Under the pieces are notes generated by a model. That model had not been told where the DNA came from, did not search any database, and saw only the letters and a list, made by a program, of their open reading frames with translations. DNA of 64,000 bases, taken from assembly GCA_017965765.1 (NCBI GenBank), contig JAGCPJ010000027.1:1-64000 (forward strand). The letters are read 5' to 3'. The stretch's first letter is position 1. Each line of letters opens with the position of its first letter. The DNA is from Bacteroidales bacterium (lineage in GTDB: Bacteria > Bacteroidota > Bacteroidia > Bacteroidales > F082). The translations under genes were made by a program, and so were the position numbers. This document shows positions 1 to 7,991 of the stretch, in pieces.

Positions 1-1089
1 TACGGGGCACACGCCCTTTCCCAATGGCTGATGATGCTGGCCGTCCTGGTCGGCCTGATTCTGCTCAACGAATTCGCACGCCGGACCAAGACCGGCGGCA
101 TCATCACTTTCCTGGTCGTCCCGATTGTCCTCACCGTTTATTTCCTCGCCATCTGGATCGGCGTCCGGAGCGGTAAAGAGTGTGCGCTTACCAACCAGAC
201 CCACGTCTATATGCAGGGATGGTTCCACTATGCCAAGCTCTATGCCGCAACGGCGGGCTGCATCGGCTTCATGATGATCAAATACAAATGGGGCATCGGT
301 GCCAAGCACTGGTTCAAGCCGTTCCCGTTCATCATCGTGGCCATCAACATCCTGATTGCCTGCGTCTCCGACTTCGAGAGCGCTGTGATGGGATGGAACA
401 AGTGGTGGCTTACCTCCGAAGGCGTATGGCAATACGGTGGCTGGCACAATGTCTTCAACGGTCTGGCCGGTTTGTTCAACATCTTCTGTATGACTGCCTG
501 GTGGAATGTGTATGGTTCCAAGGACAAGAAAGATATGATCTGGGCCGACATGACTTGGGTCTATATCGTCATTTACGACATCTGGAACTTCGCTTACACC
601 TACAACTGCCTGCCCACGCACAGCTGGTATTGCGGTATCGCCCTGCTGCTGGCTCCGACCGTAGCTGCTCTGCTTTGGAACCGTGGTGGCTGGATCCAGA
701 ACCGTGCCAACACCTTGGCTATCTGGTGCATGTTCGCACAGGTGTTCCCGCTTTTCCAAGAGACCTTCAAAGACGGTCGCCAGTGGTTCAGCTGGGCTAC
801 GCTTCCCGTACTCTATCCCGAAGGTGTCGGCACCATCGAGAAACTGTATGCTGCCGGTGGACAGGCTGCAGTTGACGGTATTGTAGGCACTACGGTGGAT
901 CCTTCCGTTGTGGCGGCCAATCCCACCATGATGGTCGTGATCAGCGCACTCGCTCTGGTGGTGAATGTCGTTGCCTTAGGCTACATCATCTGCGTGTCGA
1001 AGAAACGTCACATCAACCCGTACAAGCAAGACGTCTTCGTCAACCAGAAGTACTACAAGGACGCCATGGCACGCGCCGATGTGGATTGA
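1..1089 (+). CDS. DUF5692-like multi-pass membrane protein, 5' end outside window
   Basis: The reading frame is open to the first base, and the first methionines (from 31) lie inside a hydrophobic segment, so the true start is upstream. The visible part has about eight to nine hydrophobic segments rich in Trp, Tyr and Phe, and ends in a basic cytoplasmic-looking tail (KKRHINPYKQD). Repeated aromatic motifs such as WNFAYTYNCLP and GIALLLAPT resemble DUF5692, a Bacteroidota inner-membrane family without known function; this is recognition from memory, not a search. It is followed by a strong terminator, so it ends its transcription unit. No catalytic residue or transport role can be assigned. 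Confidence 0.65.
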   Translation, partial: YGAHALSQWLMMLAVLVGLILLNEFARRTKTGGIITFLVVPIVLTVYFLAIWIGVRSGKECALTNQTHVYMQGWFHYAKLYAATAGCIGFMMIKYKWGIGAKHWFKPFPFIIVAINILIACVSDFESAVMGWNKWWLTSEGVWQYGGWHNVFNGLAGLFNIFCMTAWWNVYGSKDKKDMIWADMTWVYIVIYDIWNFAYTYNCLPTHSWYCGIALLLAPTVAALLWNRGGWIQNRANTLAIWCMFAQVFPLFQETFKDGRQWFSWATLPVLYPEGVGTIEKLYAAGGQAAVDGIVGTTVDPSVVAANPTMMVVISALALVVNVVALGYIICVSKKRHINPYKQDVFVNQKYYKDAMARADVD

Positions 1090-1114
1090 TTCATCAATCC
1101 CGTGACAGTTTCCT

Positions 1115-1198
1115 ACTGAGGGAGACCAAAAACTAGGGGCCGATACGTCAGCAATGACAACTATCGGACACTTTTTTGGGTCTCCCTCAGTTTTTTTT
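1115..1198 (+). terminator. Long nested-hairpin terminator
   Basis: ACTGAGGGAGACC (1115-1127) pairs with GGTCTCCCTCAGT (1179-1191) and is followed directly by an eight-T run. The stem extends inward through an A-run/T-run pairing with one bulged G. The loop holds a second stem, CCGATA (1140-1145) with TATCGG (1162-1167). At about 77 nt it is much larger than the other terminators in the window. It ends the DUF5692-like unit. Confidence 0.8.
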
Positions 1199-1229
1199 CT
1201 CAGGATAGAGATTATCAAGGATTATTTTC

Positions 1230-1237
1230 TACTTTTG
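1230..1237 (+). promoter_or_regulatory. Bacteroides-type -7 box for the lipoprotein operon
   Basis: TACTTTTG matches TAnnTTTG and lies 20 bases before the ATG at 1258, just after the terminator of the previous unit. Confidence 0.6.
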
Positions 1238-1257
1238 TTTTTTTAAAATAGCAAAAC

Positions 1258-2268
1258 ATGAAAAGAAAATCCTTATTTCTTATGCTTGCTCTGGCTTGTA
1301 TTGTGCTGGGCTGCAACAGACAAAACAATCCCCAACCCGCAACACCGACCCCCTTGCCCGCCAACATCGCCGACTATGACCTGGTGATGCTTGACAACGG
1401 TGACCTCAACTTCTATAACTCGAAGACCGCTACCATGACGCTCCTTGAAGCCGAGGAAGACAGCGTGGTGAATGTCGCTTTCACCTCCAACGTCCTTTAT
1501 TATTGCGTCGCCAAGGACGGTAAGATCTTGCTGCGTTGCATCGACCTGGACCAACCCAATCCTCAGCCGAAACAACTTGCCGACTGGGGCGTTCCCTACG
1601 AGAAATGCTTGACCGAGACCTACGGAACAGTGTCGCCGTTGGAGTATCATCGCGGAAGAAACACCTTGGGCCTGCATCACAACTTCAGTTGGGATGGCTA
1701 CTGGTTCATTGACGAAAAGCTTTACAACATCGAAACCGGCGAAATCACCGACTGGACCTGGGAATGGGAAGAAGCAGGCTTGGAATTGCCCGGCGAAGAA
1801 GAGGAGAACGAATATTACGTCAGCAAATCCGACGAGTTGCGCGATTACCTGCTGATGCTGGACGGCAAGTTTTACATGACCGATGGCAACGATGATAACT
1901 ACGTTTGCCTCACCGACCAAATGGACTTCAGCAAATATATCAGCGAGCCGGATTTTGCCACCGATATTGAATTTGATTATATCGCTGCTTCACCCGACAA
2001 CCTGAAGATACTTTATATGGTCATTCTGGAATGGGGCGACTTCCCCCACGGCATCTTGGCCATCTCCAGCCTTGACGGCAAATTCCAAATGCCCCTCGAG
2101 GACACCGACTGTACGGGATTCTACGCGGATTGGCTGGATGATAGCTCGCTGGTCTATGTAGGCTTTGAAAACGATACCAAATGCATCAAACGGATCTATC
2201 CTGACGGCCATGTAGAGGTCATCGCCCATTGCAGCGAATTTTACAAGAAACAACCTGTAGTCCATTAA
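1258..2268 (+). CDS. Lipoprotein, single-copy form of a propeller-like module
   Basis: 336 residues. The N-terminus MKRKSLFLMLALACIVLGC has a basic start, a hydrophobic core and a lipobox with Cys19, so it is a lipoprotein exported by Sec. The mature part is acidic and made of short beta-strand-like segments. It aligns by eye with each half of the next protein: DNGDLNFYNS, DSVVNVAF, YGTVSPLEY, GWxDDSSLVYVG and a C-terminal IKRIYPDGHVEVI. The spacing suggests blades of a beta-propeller, which is inference. First gene of a three-gene operon (12 bp to the next gene) ending in a TPM-domain protein. I recognise no named family and assign no ligand. Confidence 0.85.
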   Translation: MKRKSLFLMLALACIVLGCNRQNNPQPATPTPLPANIADYDLVMLDNGDLNFYNSKTATMTLLEAEEDSVVNVAFTSNVLYYCVAKDGKILLRCIDLDQPNPQPKQLADWGVPYEKCLTETYGTVSPLEYHRGRNTLGLHHNFSWDGYWFIDEKLYNIETGEITDWTWEWEEAGLELPGEEEENEYYVSKSDELRDYLLMLDGKFYMTDGNDDNYVCLTDQMDFSKYISEPDFATDIEFDYIAASPDNLKILYMVILEWGDFPHGILAISSLDGKFQMPLEDTDCTGFYADWLDDSSLVYVGFENDTKCIKRIYPDGHVEVIAHCSEFYKKQPVVH

Positions 2269-2280
2269 AATACTTGCGAA

Positions 2281-4158
2281 ATGAAAAGATTCTATTACAT
2301 CCTTATCGCTGTGATGGCGCTGGGAGCCATGAGCTGCAACCGTACGCAAACACCACAGCAACAACCAGAGAATAAACAAACTGTAGGACTGGCCAGCTGC
2401 GACATGGTCATCGTGGAAGATGGCAAGCTCGTGTTCTTCAATAACGCCACCCAGGAAAAGACCACCTTCACTGCTGAGACCGATCCTGTGGTCAACGTCC
2501 TCTTCGATGACAACAACCACCTGTATTACAATGTGGCAAAAGCACCTAACCAACAGCTGACGCTGAAGATGCTCGACCTCAACGAAGCCGCCCCGCAACC
2601 CCAGTCTTGCGTCGATTGGCAGCTTACCGTCCAGGATATCACCAATCCGATGTTCGGAAAGATCCTGCCGTTCTTCTGGGATGACAAACACGAGAATATC
2701 CTTCAAGAGAAATGCAACCCCGAGGACATCTTCGTTAACGACTATGTGGTGTTCAACCCAATGACCAAAAAGGTCAGCACCGTGGATTTCTACGGCTATA
2801 GCGAAATCGCAGGAAACGCCAACTGCAAGGCCTTGGACCACTTCTTTACGGAAGGCGCCTCGCTTTACTATGCGACCCCAGAAGGCAAGTTCTGCCTGAA
2901 TGACAATATCGACTACCAAAAAGCCTTTGAGAATGAAGGTGACCTTGAAGAACTGGGCTTCGTGGTGAGCAGTGTCAGCCCAGATGCCAGCAAGGCGGTT
3001 TTCTCTTCCATCGTTTACATGGGGGAGGGCTGGGGCTATTATTGCGTCTCCAGCTGCGACGGACACAAGCAACTTCTTCTGGATGATTCCGACATCTCGG
3101 ATGACGTCCCGAAGTGGCTGGCTGACGGCACCTTGGTCTATGTGGGACACAATGCCGTTTCTCCCGAAAACTATGAGGACCGGAAGTCCTTCATCAAAAC
3201 CATCTCGCCCGACCAAACCGTCCGCGTCATCTCCAATACCGACTATTATGCGGTCAAGCCTTTTGACACCCCAATGAATGAGCGGGTCGTCCAGGAAAAA
3301 GTTGAAGAAGGCGTCGATCTGGCCATCCTGGACGAGGGCAAGTTGACATTTTACAACTCCCTTACAGACCATTATTTCACCTTGACGACGGAAACCGACT
3401 CTGTCATCAACGGAGCTTTCGACAACGACAACACTTTCTTTTATACGGTAGCCATCGGCGATGAACTCTATCTGAAACAATTCACTTTCGGTGAATACAC
3501 CCGTTATCCCGAGTTGAAGACCAGTTGGGACCTCAAGCTGGAGGAGTGCGTCTCCGGAACTTATGGCGAGGTCGCGCCCTTGGTCCTCTATCCTGAATTG
3601 TCGATCGCCTGTATCGCTCACGAATTCAACTGGGATTATTACGGATTCGAAGGGATCCGTCTCTACGACTATGGTTGGGGACAGAAACGCGAGGGCTGGG
3701 ATCCCGAAGAACAAGAGACCGACAGCTTTGACGAAGATTTCCTGAAGTGGGATGAGGTGATGTCAAGGTTCCACACCGAGGACAATCATTTCTATTACAA
3801 CAACAACGATGTGGAATACGATATCTCTTACCAGATCGACTTCCACAAGTACGTATCCGACCCTTCCTATTACTCCGATCCGGAATTCGATTTCATCTCC
3901 ATCGACCCGACCAACAAGAGTGTCATCTACGGTGCCATTATCGAATATGGCGACCTCGGCCATGGCCCTTTGTGCTTCGCCTCACTCGACGGCAGCATTC
4001 AGCTCGCCTTCCCGGATACCGACGTTGCCAATCTGACTGCTGGATGGCTGGGTAATGGATCGTTGGTCTATCTCTCTGGAAATACGATCAAGAAAGTCAA
4101 TCCGCAAGGGTTGATTACTGAATTCTATCAAGCCAATAGCTTCATCACCCGTCATTGA
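2281..4158 (+). CDS. Lipoprotein with two tandem copies of the same module
   Basis: 625 residues with a lipoprotein signal (MALGAMSC, Cys19). Residues about 40-330 and 341-625 are two copies of the module found once in the preceding gene. Both open with an Asp-rich strand (VIVEDGKLVFFNN; AILDEGKLTFYNS), continue with ETDPVVNV or ETDSVING, and close with GTLVYVG or GSLVYLS followed by a KTISP or KKVNP turn. The upstream paralogue therefore has one unit and this one two, an internal duplication. It is translated with its neighbours: 12 bp after the previous stop and 2 bp before the next ATG. Likely periplasm- or surface-facing; function unknown. Confidence 0.85.
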   Translation: MKRFYYILIAVMALGAMSCNRTQTPQQQPENKQTVGLASCDMVIVEDGKLVFFNNATQEKTTFTAETDPVVNVLFDDNNHLYYNVAKAPNQQLTLKMLDLNEAAPQPQSCVDWQLTVQDITNPMFGKILPFFWDDKHENILQEKCNPEDIFVNDYVVFNPMTKKVSTVDFYGYSEIAGNANCKALDHFFTEGASLYYATPEGKFCLNDNIDYQKAFENEGDLEELGFVVSSVSPDASKAVFSSIVYMGEGWGYYCVSSCDGHKQLLLDDSDISDDVPKWLADGTLVYVGHNAVSPENYEDRKSFIKTISPDQTVRVISNTDYYAVKPFDTPMNERVVQEKVEEGVDLAILDEGKLTFYNSLTDHYFTLTTETDSVINGAFDNDNTFFYTVAIGDELYLKQFTFGEYTRYPELKTSWDLKLEECVSGTYGEVAPLVLYPELSIACIAHEFNWDYYGFEGIRLYDYGWGQKREGWDPEEQETDSFDEDFLKWDEVMSRFHTEDNHFYYNNNDVEYDISYQIDFHKYVSDPSYYSDPEFDFISIDPTNKSVIYGAIIEYGDLGHGPLCFASLDGSIQLAFPDTDVANLTAGWLGNGSLVYLSGNTIKKVNPQGLITEFYQANSFITRH

Positions 4159-4160
4159 CG

Positions 4161-5723
4161 ATGAAAAAAGCGCTCTTCCTTTTCGTTTCGCTCCTGCTGT
4201 GCACCGGAGTCTTTGCTGGTGAGGTCTGGACCGTGAGGACGGTTCCCAACACCCGTCTGCAAGGGGACGAGATCCATGTCTCTGATCCAGATAACATCTT
4301 GGCGGACAGCAGTGTGCAGATGATCAACACCTCCCTGCAAGCCATCCGCGACCAAGTGGATGTCTTCGTGGTGGCGTTGAACTCCGTTGGTGATGCCGAC
4401 ATCGACATGTTTGCCAACGAGTTGTTCAACACTTGGGGCATCGGCGAGGCAGGTAAGGATAACGGCGTGTTGATCTTATTGGCCAAGGAGCAACGACAAC
4501 TGAGGTTCGAGACTGGTTATGGTGCCGAGTCGATACTTACCGATGCCAAATGCCAGCAGATCTTTGAAAATACCATTGTTCCTTACTTCAAAGAAGACGA
4601 ATATGGTGCAGGCCTTTGTGCAGGAGTCGCCCAGGTGGTGTCCATCTACGGCGGTGAGATCCCCGATGGGCTCATTACGCAACTCCCCGTACATTATGAG
4701 AGCAAAGACGATGAAAACATCAGTTTCTCGCTTATTCTGATCATCCTCATCTTCGGCGGCTTGATGTTGATCATTCCCATCATTGCCATGGGGTTTTACT
4801 TTGCCGTTGACCTGAAAGCGAAGCGCGTCTCCAGCATCGCTAACAGCAGCACTATCATCGATGGCGTAAGGTATATCGATGAGAACGAAAGCAAGTGGGA
4901 TGGCAATCCTTGGGGAGGCATGGGCTGTCTGAAGGCCTCCATGTACGGACTCTCCATCTTTCTCTTCGTCTTCATCGGCTTCTTCATTGAAGCCTGGCGT
5001 GTTGGTGGCGGAAACGAAATCGTTTATGGGCTGGCGTTCCTGTATGGATTCGTCCTGTACCTGACCTGGATCTGCATGCGGCAGAACGGGCGTGCGTTGC
5101 GTGCTGCCGACAAGTTGGCGCGCATAAGCATACACCCCAGAGAGATCTACCAGATTGCTTATCGAGAGGGTGTTTCGCGAATCACCCGTTGGGCGGCTTT
5201 CTGGATCGGTTGGATCTATGGGGCAGCTTTCAAGCGCAGAATCAATCGTTCCGGAGAGACTCAATGTCCGGATTGCGGAGGCTCGATGAGTCACAATTCG
5301 AAATTCCGTTATAGTACAGTACAACAGAAGGAATTGGAACTGAAGTCGGTGGCATACAAGCCCTACATCTGTGCCTTGGGCCATGTCACGGTCTTGAAGG
5401 AGGTCAAGGATTCGAAGTATCAGCAATGTCCCCAATGCCATGGTATCACGGAGCATGTGATCAAGAGCGAGGTGGTTACGCCAGCTACCCATTCTCAGGC
5501 AGGTCTCCAGAAGAACACTTGCCGTTGTGAGTGTTGTGGTAATGTTCGTATGGAAGAGAAGGCGATCCCCAGGATTGTGCAGGCGATGCATGGCGGCTCT
5601 GGCGGAAGCCATTCCTCAGGTTCACACAGTTCGTCGCACCGCAGCTACCATTCTTCAAGTTCCCATCGCGGCTCCTTTGGTGGAGGCCGTTCCGGTGGTG
5701 GAGGCTACAGAGGCTCCTGGTAG
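4161..5723 (+). CDS. TPM-domain (YgcG-type) membrane protein with zinc-ribbon-like part and Gly/Ser/His tail
   Basis: ATG at 4161 is preferred to the in-frame TTG at 4155, because it starts after the upstream stop and gives a clean signal peptide (MKKALFLFVSLLLCTGVFAG). Residues about 30-170 form a TPM domain (TLP18.3/Psb32/MOLO-1 type): DNGVLILLAKEQRQLRFETG is the hallmark strand. One transmembrane segment follows at about 195-220 and two more near 275-320. Next come cysteine pairs (CPDCGG, CPQCHG, CRCECCG) that look like zinc ribbons, then a tail of Gly, Ser, His and Arg typical of YgcG proteins. TPM proteins are linked to membrane-complex repair and envelope stress, but no reaction is known. 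Last gene of the lipoprotein operon. Confidence 0.85.
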   Translation: MKKALFLFVSLLLCTGVFAGEVWTVRTVPNTRLQGDEIHVSDPDNILADSSVQMINTSLQAIRDQVDVFVVALNSVGDADIDMFANELFNTWGIGEAGKDNGVLILLAKEQRQLRFETGYGAESILTDAKCQQIFENTIVPYFKEDEYGAGLCAGVAQVVSIYGGEIPDGLITQLPVHYESKDDENISFSLILIILIFGGLMLIIPIIAMGFYFAVDLKAKRVSSIANSSTIIDGVRYIDENESKWDGNPWGGMGCLKASMYGLSIFLFVFIGFFIEAWRVGGGNEIVYGLAFLYGFVLYLTWICMRQNGRALRAADKLARISIHPREIYQIAYREGVSRITRWAAFWIGWIYGAAFKRRINRSGETQCPDCGGSMSHNSKFRYSTVQQKELELKSVAYKPYICALGHVTVLKEVKDSKYQQCPQCHGITEHVIKSEVVTPATHSQAGLQKNTCRCECCGNVRMEEKAIPRIVQAMHGGSGGSHSSGSHSSSHRSYHSSSSHRGSFGGGRSGGGGYRGSW

Positions 5724-5745
5724 GAGAGGGAAGCTTAAGGAAACG

Positions 5746-5776
5746 AAAAAGCCCTGAACGATGTTCAGGGCTTTTT
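5746..5776. terminator. Bidirectional terminator between the TPM gene and tRNA-Lys
   Basis: AAAAAGCCCTGAAC and GTTCAGGGCTTTTT form a perfect 14-bp stem with a GAT loop. Flanking A and T runs let it end transcription from both sides. Confidence 0.9.
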
Positions 5777-5779
5777 CTG

Positions 5780-5852
5780 TGACCCGGCTGGGGCTCGAAC
5801 CCAGGACCCCAACATTAAAAGTGTTGTGCTCTACCTGCTGAGCTACCGAGTC
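5780..5852 (-). tRNA. tRNA-Lys (TTT)
   Basis: 73 nt without an encoded CCA. On the minus strand: acceptor GACTCGG pairs with CCGGGTC (one G-T pair), then a D arm GCTC...GAGC, an anticodon stem CAACA/TGTTG with loop CTTTTAA (anticodon TTT), a T arm CTGGG-TTCGAGC-CCCAG and discriminator A. It reads AAA and AAG codons. It stands alone, with its own promoter upstream and the shared hairpin downstream. Confidence 0.97.
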
Positions 5853-5876
5853 AACCGCTATTGCGATTTGCGGGTG

Positions 5877-5884
5877 CAAAAATA
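5877..5884 (-). promoter_or_regulatory. -7 box for tRNA-Lys
   Basis: CAAAAATA on the plus strand reads TATTTTTG on the minus strand, a match to TAnnTTTG, 24 bases before the tRNA 5' end. Confidence 0.6.
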
Positions 5885-5934
5885 CACCTTTTTTTTCAAT
5901 TAGCAAGGATTATTCGGAAAAAAGTTTTCCCCCG

Positions 5935-6549
5935 TCATTCCAGGATTCCTTTGCCTTGACGCACAATCATAATCTCGTCCTCGGTGCAATCCACCACCGT
6001 GCTGGCCACATGCTCACCGGCACCCCCGTCAATGACGATGTCCACCAAATCCTGGTATCGTTCGTAGATTTCCTCAGGATCAGTGAGATAGCGTCCCATC
6101 TCGTCATCTTCGTCCAATAGGGAGGTGGTCATAATGGGGTGTCCGAGCTCCCTGACCAAGTTCGTGATGATCGGCTGGTCTGGGATACGGATACCCACCG
6201 TCTTCTTCTTGCTTTGGAAGATGCGCGGGATGTTGTTGTTGGCATTCAGGATGAAGGTGAAGGCCCCTGGGAGGTTGCGTTTCATCATCTTGAACACATC
6301 GTTGCCGATGGGCTTGGTAAACTCGCTCAACATGCTCAGGTCATGGAAGATGAAGGAGAAATTCGCCTTCTCCTTACGGATGCCCTTGATCTGGCAGATG
6401 CGATCCAATACCTTGGGACTGTTGATGTCGCCTCCCATACCGTAAATCGTGTCGGTAGGGAAGATGACCACACCGCCATCCTGCAGGCATTCCAGGATCA
6501 TCTTGACATACCTCGGATTGGGATTCGTTGGGTATAATTTCAATAACAT
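5935..6549 (-). CDS. YrdC/Sua5/YciO family protein (L-threonylcarbamoyladenylate synthase-like)
   Basis: 204 residues forming one YrdC domain. It has the nucleotide-site motif FPTDTIYGMG near residue 30, a KGIRKEKANFSF segment, and MTTSLL near residue 140. Sua5/TsaC proteins make threonylcarbamoyl-AMP for the t6A37 modification of ANN-decoding tRNAs. The details here (LPGAFTFILN, KKTVGIRIP, MTTSL) are closer to the YciO branch, whose role is less settled, so a housekeeping TsaC role is likely but not proven. No Sua5 C-terminal extension. Divergent from the ArsB-like gene with separate promoters in the 73-bp gap. Confidence 0.9.
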   Translation of the reverse strand: MLLKLYPTNPNPRYVKMILECLQDGGVVIFPTDTIYGMGGDINSPKVLDRICQIKGIRKEKANFSFIFHDLSMLSEFTKPIGNDVFKMMKRNLPGAFTFILNANNNIPRIFQSKKKTVGIRIPDQPIITNLVRELGHPIMTTSLLDEDDEMGRYLTDPEEIYERYQDLVDIVIDGGAGEHVASTVVDCTEDEIMIVRQGKGILE

Positions 6550-6567
6550 ACACTAATTTTTAGGCCG

Positions 6568-6575
6568 CAAAAATA
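6568..6575 (-). promoter_or_regulatory. -7 box for the YrdC gene
   Basis: Minus-strand TATTTTTG, 18 bases before the ATG at 6549. Confidence 0.55.
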
Positions 6576-6594
6576 CTAAATGTTATGTTTTTTT

Positions 6595-6602
6595 TACCTT
6601 TG
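6595..6602 (+). promoter_or_regulatory. -7 box for the ArsB-like transporter
   Basis: TACCTTTG, 20 bases before the ATG at 6623. Confidence 0.6.
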
Positions 6603-6622
6603 CAGCCCAAAAAATTTGGCAG

Positions 6623-7912
6623 ATGGCCTTGACACTGGGTGTTTCAATCGCAACGTGCATCGTGATGATCCTCGGCGTGTTGTTTTTCCCGAAACTCCGA
6701 ATTGGGAAGCATCGTCTTGGGAGTTATTGGGTCGTCGCACTCATCGGTGCCCTCCTGTTGTTGCTTACGGGAAGGACGTCGCTCGGTAACGTGATAAGTG
6801 CCATGACGAGCGACAACGCCATCAACCCCTTGAAGATCTTGGTGCTGTTCATCTCTATGACCATCTTGTCCATTTACTTGGATGAATTGGGGTTTTTCCG
6901 TTACCTGGCCAACAAGACGTTGAAGAGGGCAGGGAAGAACCAATCGAGACTCTTCATCTATCTTTATCTGATCGTCTCGGTGCTGACGGTGTTCACCTCG
7001 AACGATGTCATCATCTTGTCGTTCACGCCTTTCATCTGTTATTTTGCCAAGAATGCCAAGATCAATCCCATCCCGTTCCTGGCTGCGGAGTTTGTGGCTG
7101 CCAACACATGGTCGATGGCCTTGATCATCGGCAACCCGACCAACATCTATTTGGGTACTTCCTACGGCATCGGTTTCGTGGAGTATCTTCAAACCATGTG
7201 GTTACCCACGCTAGGTGCGGGTTTGACGGCTTTTGCCATGCTTTATCTGACCTCTTTCAAGCACTTGCGACAACCTATTGAGGGTGAAGCGGAGGAGGTG
7301 ACCATCCACGATCCGTTGAGTCTCTGGGTAGGCATCGCCCATCTTGTCGTATGCACTGTGATGTTGGCAATCTCATCCTACATTGGCATTGAGATGTGGT
7401 CGGTCTCTGCCATCGCCGTGCTCAGTCTCGCCATTTGGTGTCTAATTATCGACTTAAGCCGGCGTCACATTCCCGATGAGTTGGTCGCTTGTGGGCGAAG
7501 GGCGCCATGGCAGTTGATCCCCTTCGTCCTTTCGATGTTTGTGATGACCATCGCACTCGACGAGGCAGGTGTGACCGCTGCTATTGGCCATTTCCTCGGG
7601 TCTCAGTATGCTGCCATGAAATACGGTGTCAGCTCGTTCCTGGCCGCCAATGTCGTCAACAACATCCCCATGAGCGTGTTGTATTGCTCCATCCTGCAGG
7701 CTTGTGATCCAACAGCGTTGCATGATGCCGTCTATGCGACCATCATCGGCTCCAACATCGGAGCGTTTTTGACCCCGATCGGAGCTTTGGCGGGCATCAT
7801 GTGGAGTTCCATCCTCAACGAGCATCAGCTCAGGTTCGGCTACCTCGACTTCCTCAAGATCGGCATCACGGTGGCGGTGCCTACGCTATTGGTGGCGACA
7901 GCGTTGGTGTGA
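6623..7912 (+). CDS. ArsB/SLC13-like ion transporter
   Basis: 429 residues with about eleven hydrophobic segments. The segment VFTSNDVIILSFTPFICYF, and a matching one near residue 345 (AANVVNNIPMSVLY), are the two inverted Asn-containing hairpins typical of the ion-transporter superfamily (ArsB, NhaD, SLC13). GNPTNIYLG and GSNIGAFLTPIGALAGIMW are the substrate- and ion-site loops of that fold. ArsB exports arsenite, but no arsR, arsA or arsC is nearby, so the substrate could equally be an organic anion or Na+/H+. Transcribed alone. Confidence 0.85.
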   Translation: MALTLGVSIATCIVMILGVLFFPKLRIGKHRLGSYWVVALIGALLLLLTGRTSLGNVISAMTSDNAINPLKILVLFISMTILSIYLDELGFFRYLANKTLKRAGKNQSRLFIYLYLIVSVLTVFTSNDVIILSFTPFICYFAKNAKINPIPFLAAEFVAANTWSMALIIGNPTNIYLGTSYGIGFVEYLQTMWLPTLGAGLTAFAMLYLTSFKHLRQPIEGEAEEVTIHDPLSLWVGIAHLVVCTVMLAISSYIGIEMWSVSAIAVLSLAIWCLIIDLSRRHIPDELVACGRRAPWQLIPFVLSMFVMTIALDEAGVTAAIGHFLGSQYAAMKYGVSSFLAANVVNNIPMSVLYCSILQACDPTALHDAVYATIIGSNIGAFLTPIGALAGIMWSSILNEHQLRFGYLDFLKIGITVAVPTLLVATALV

Positions 7913-7960
7913 AACAGAAAAAAATTTTTAGGCGAGGGGGCTTTCGCTTGATTTTTTGTT

Positions 7961-7968
7961 TAGTTTTG
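7961..7968 (+). promoter_or_regulatory. -7 box for the PurF-like gene
   Basis: TAGTTTTG, 23 bases before the ATG at 7992; this supports that start over frames further upstream. Confidence 0.55.
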
Positions 7969-7991
7969 CGCTTTCAAAAATCAATAACATT

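Noticed and set aside
1990..3714. 574-codon open frame on the minus strand across the lipoprotein genes
   Set aside because: It is antisense to two clear lipoprotein genes, has no recognisable domain and no promoter, and arises from low stop frequency in the opposite frame.
4155..4160. TTG start two codons upstream for the TPM-domain gene
   Set aside because: It overlaps the previous stop codon, while ATG 4161 gives a standard signal peptide.
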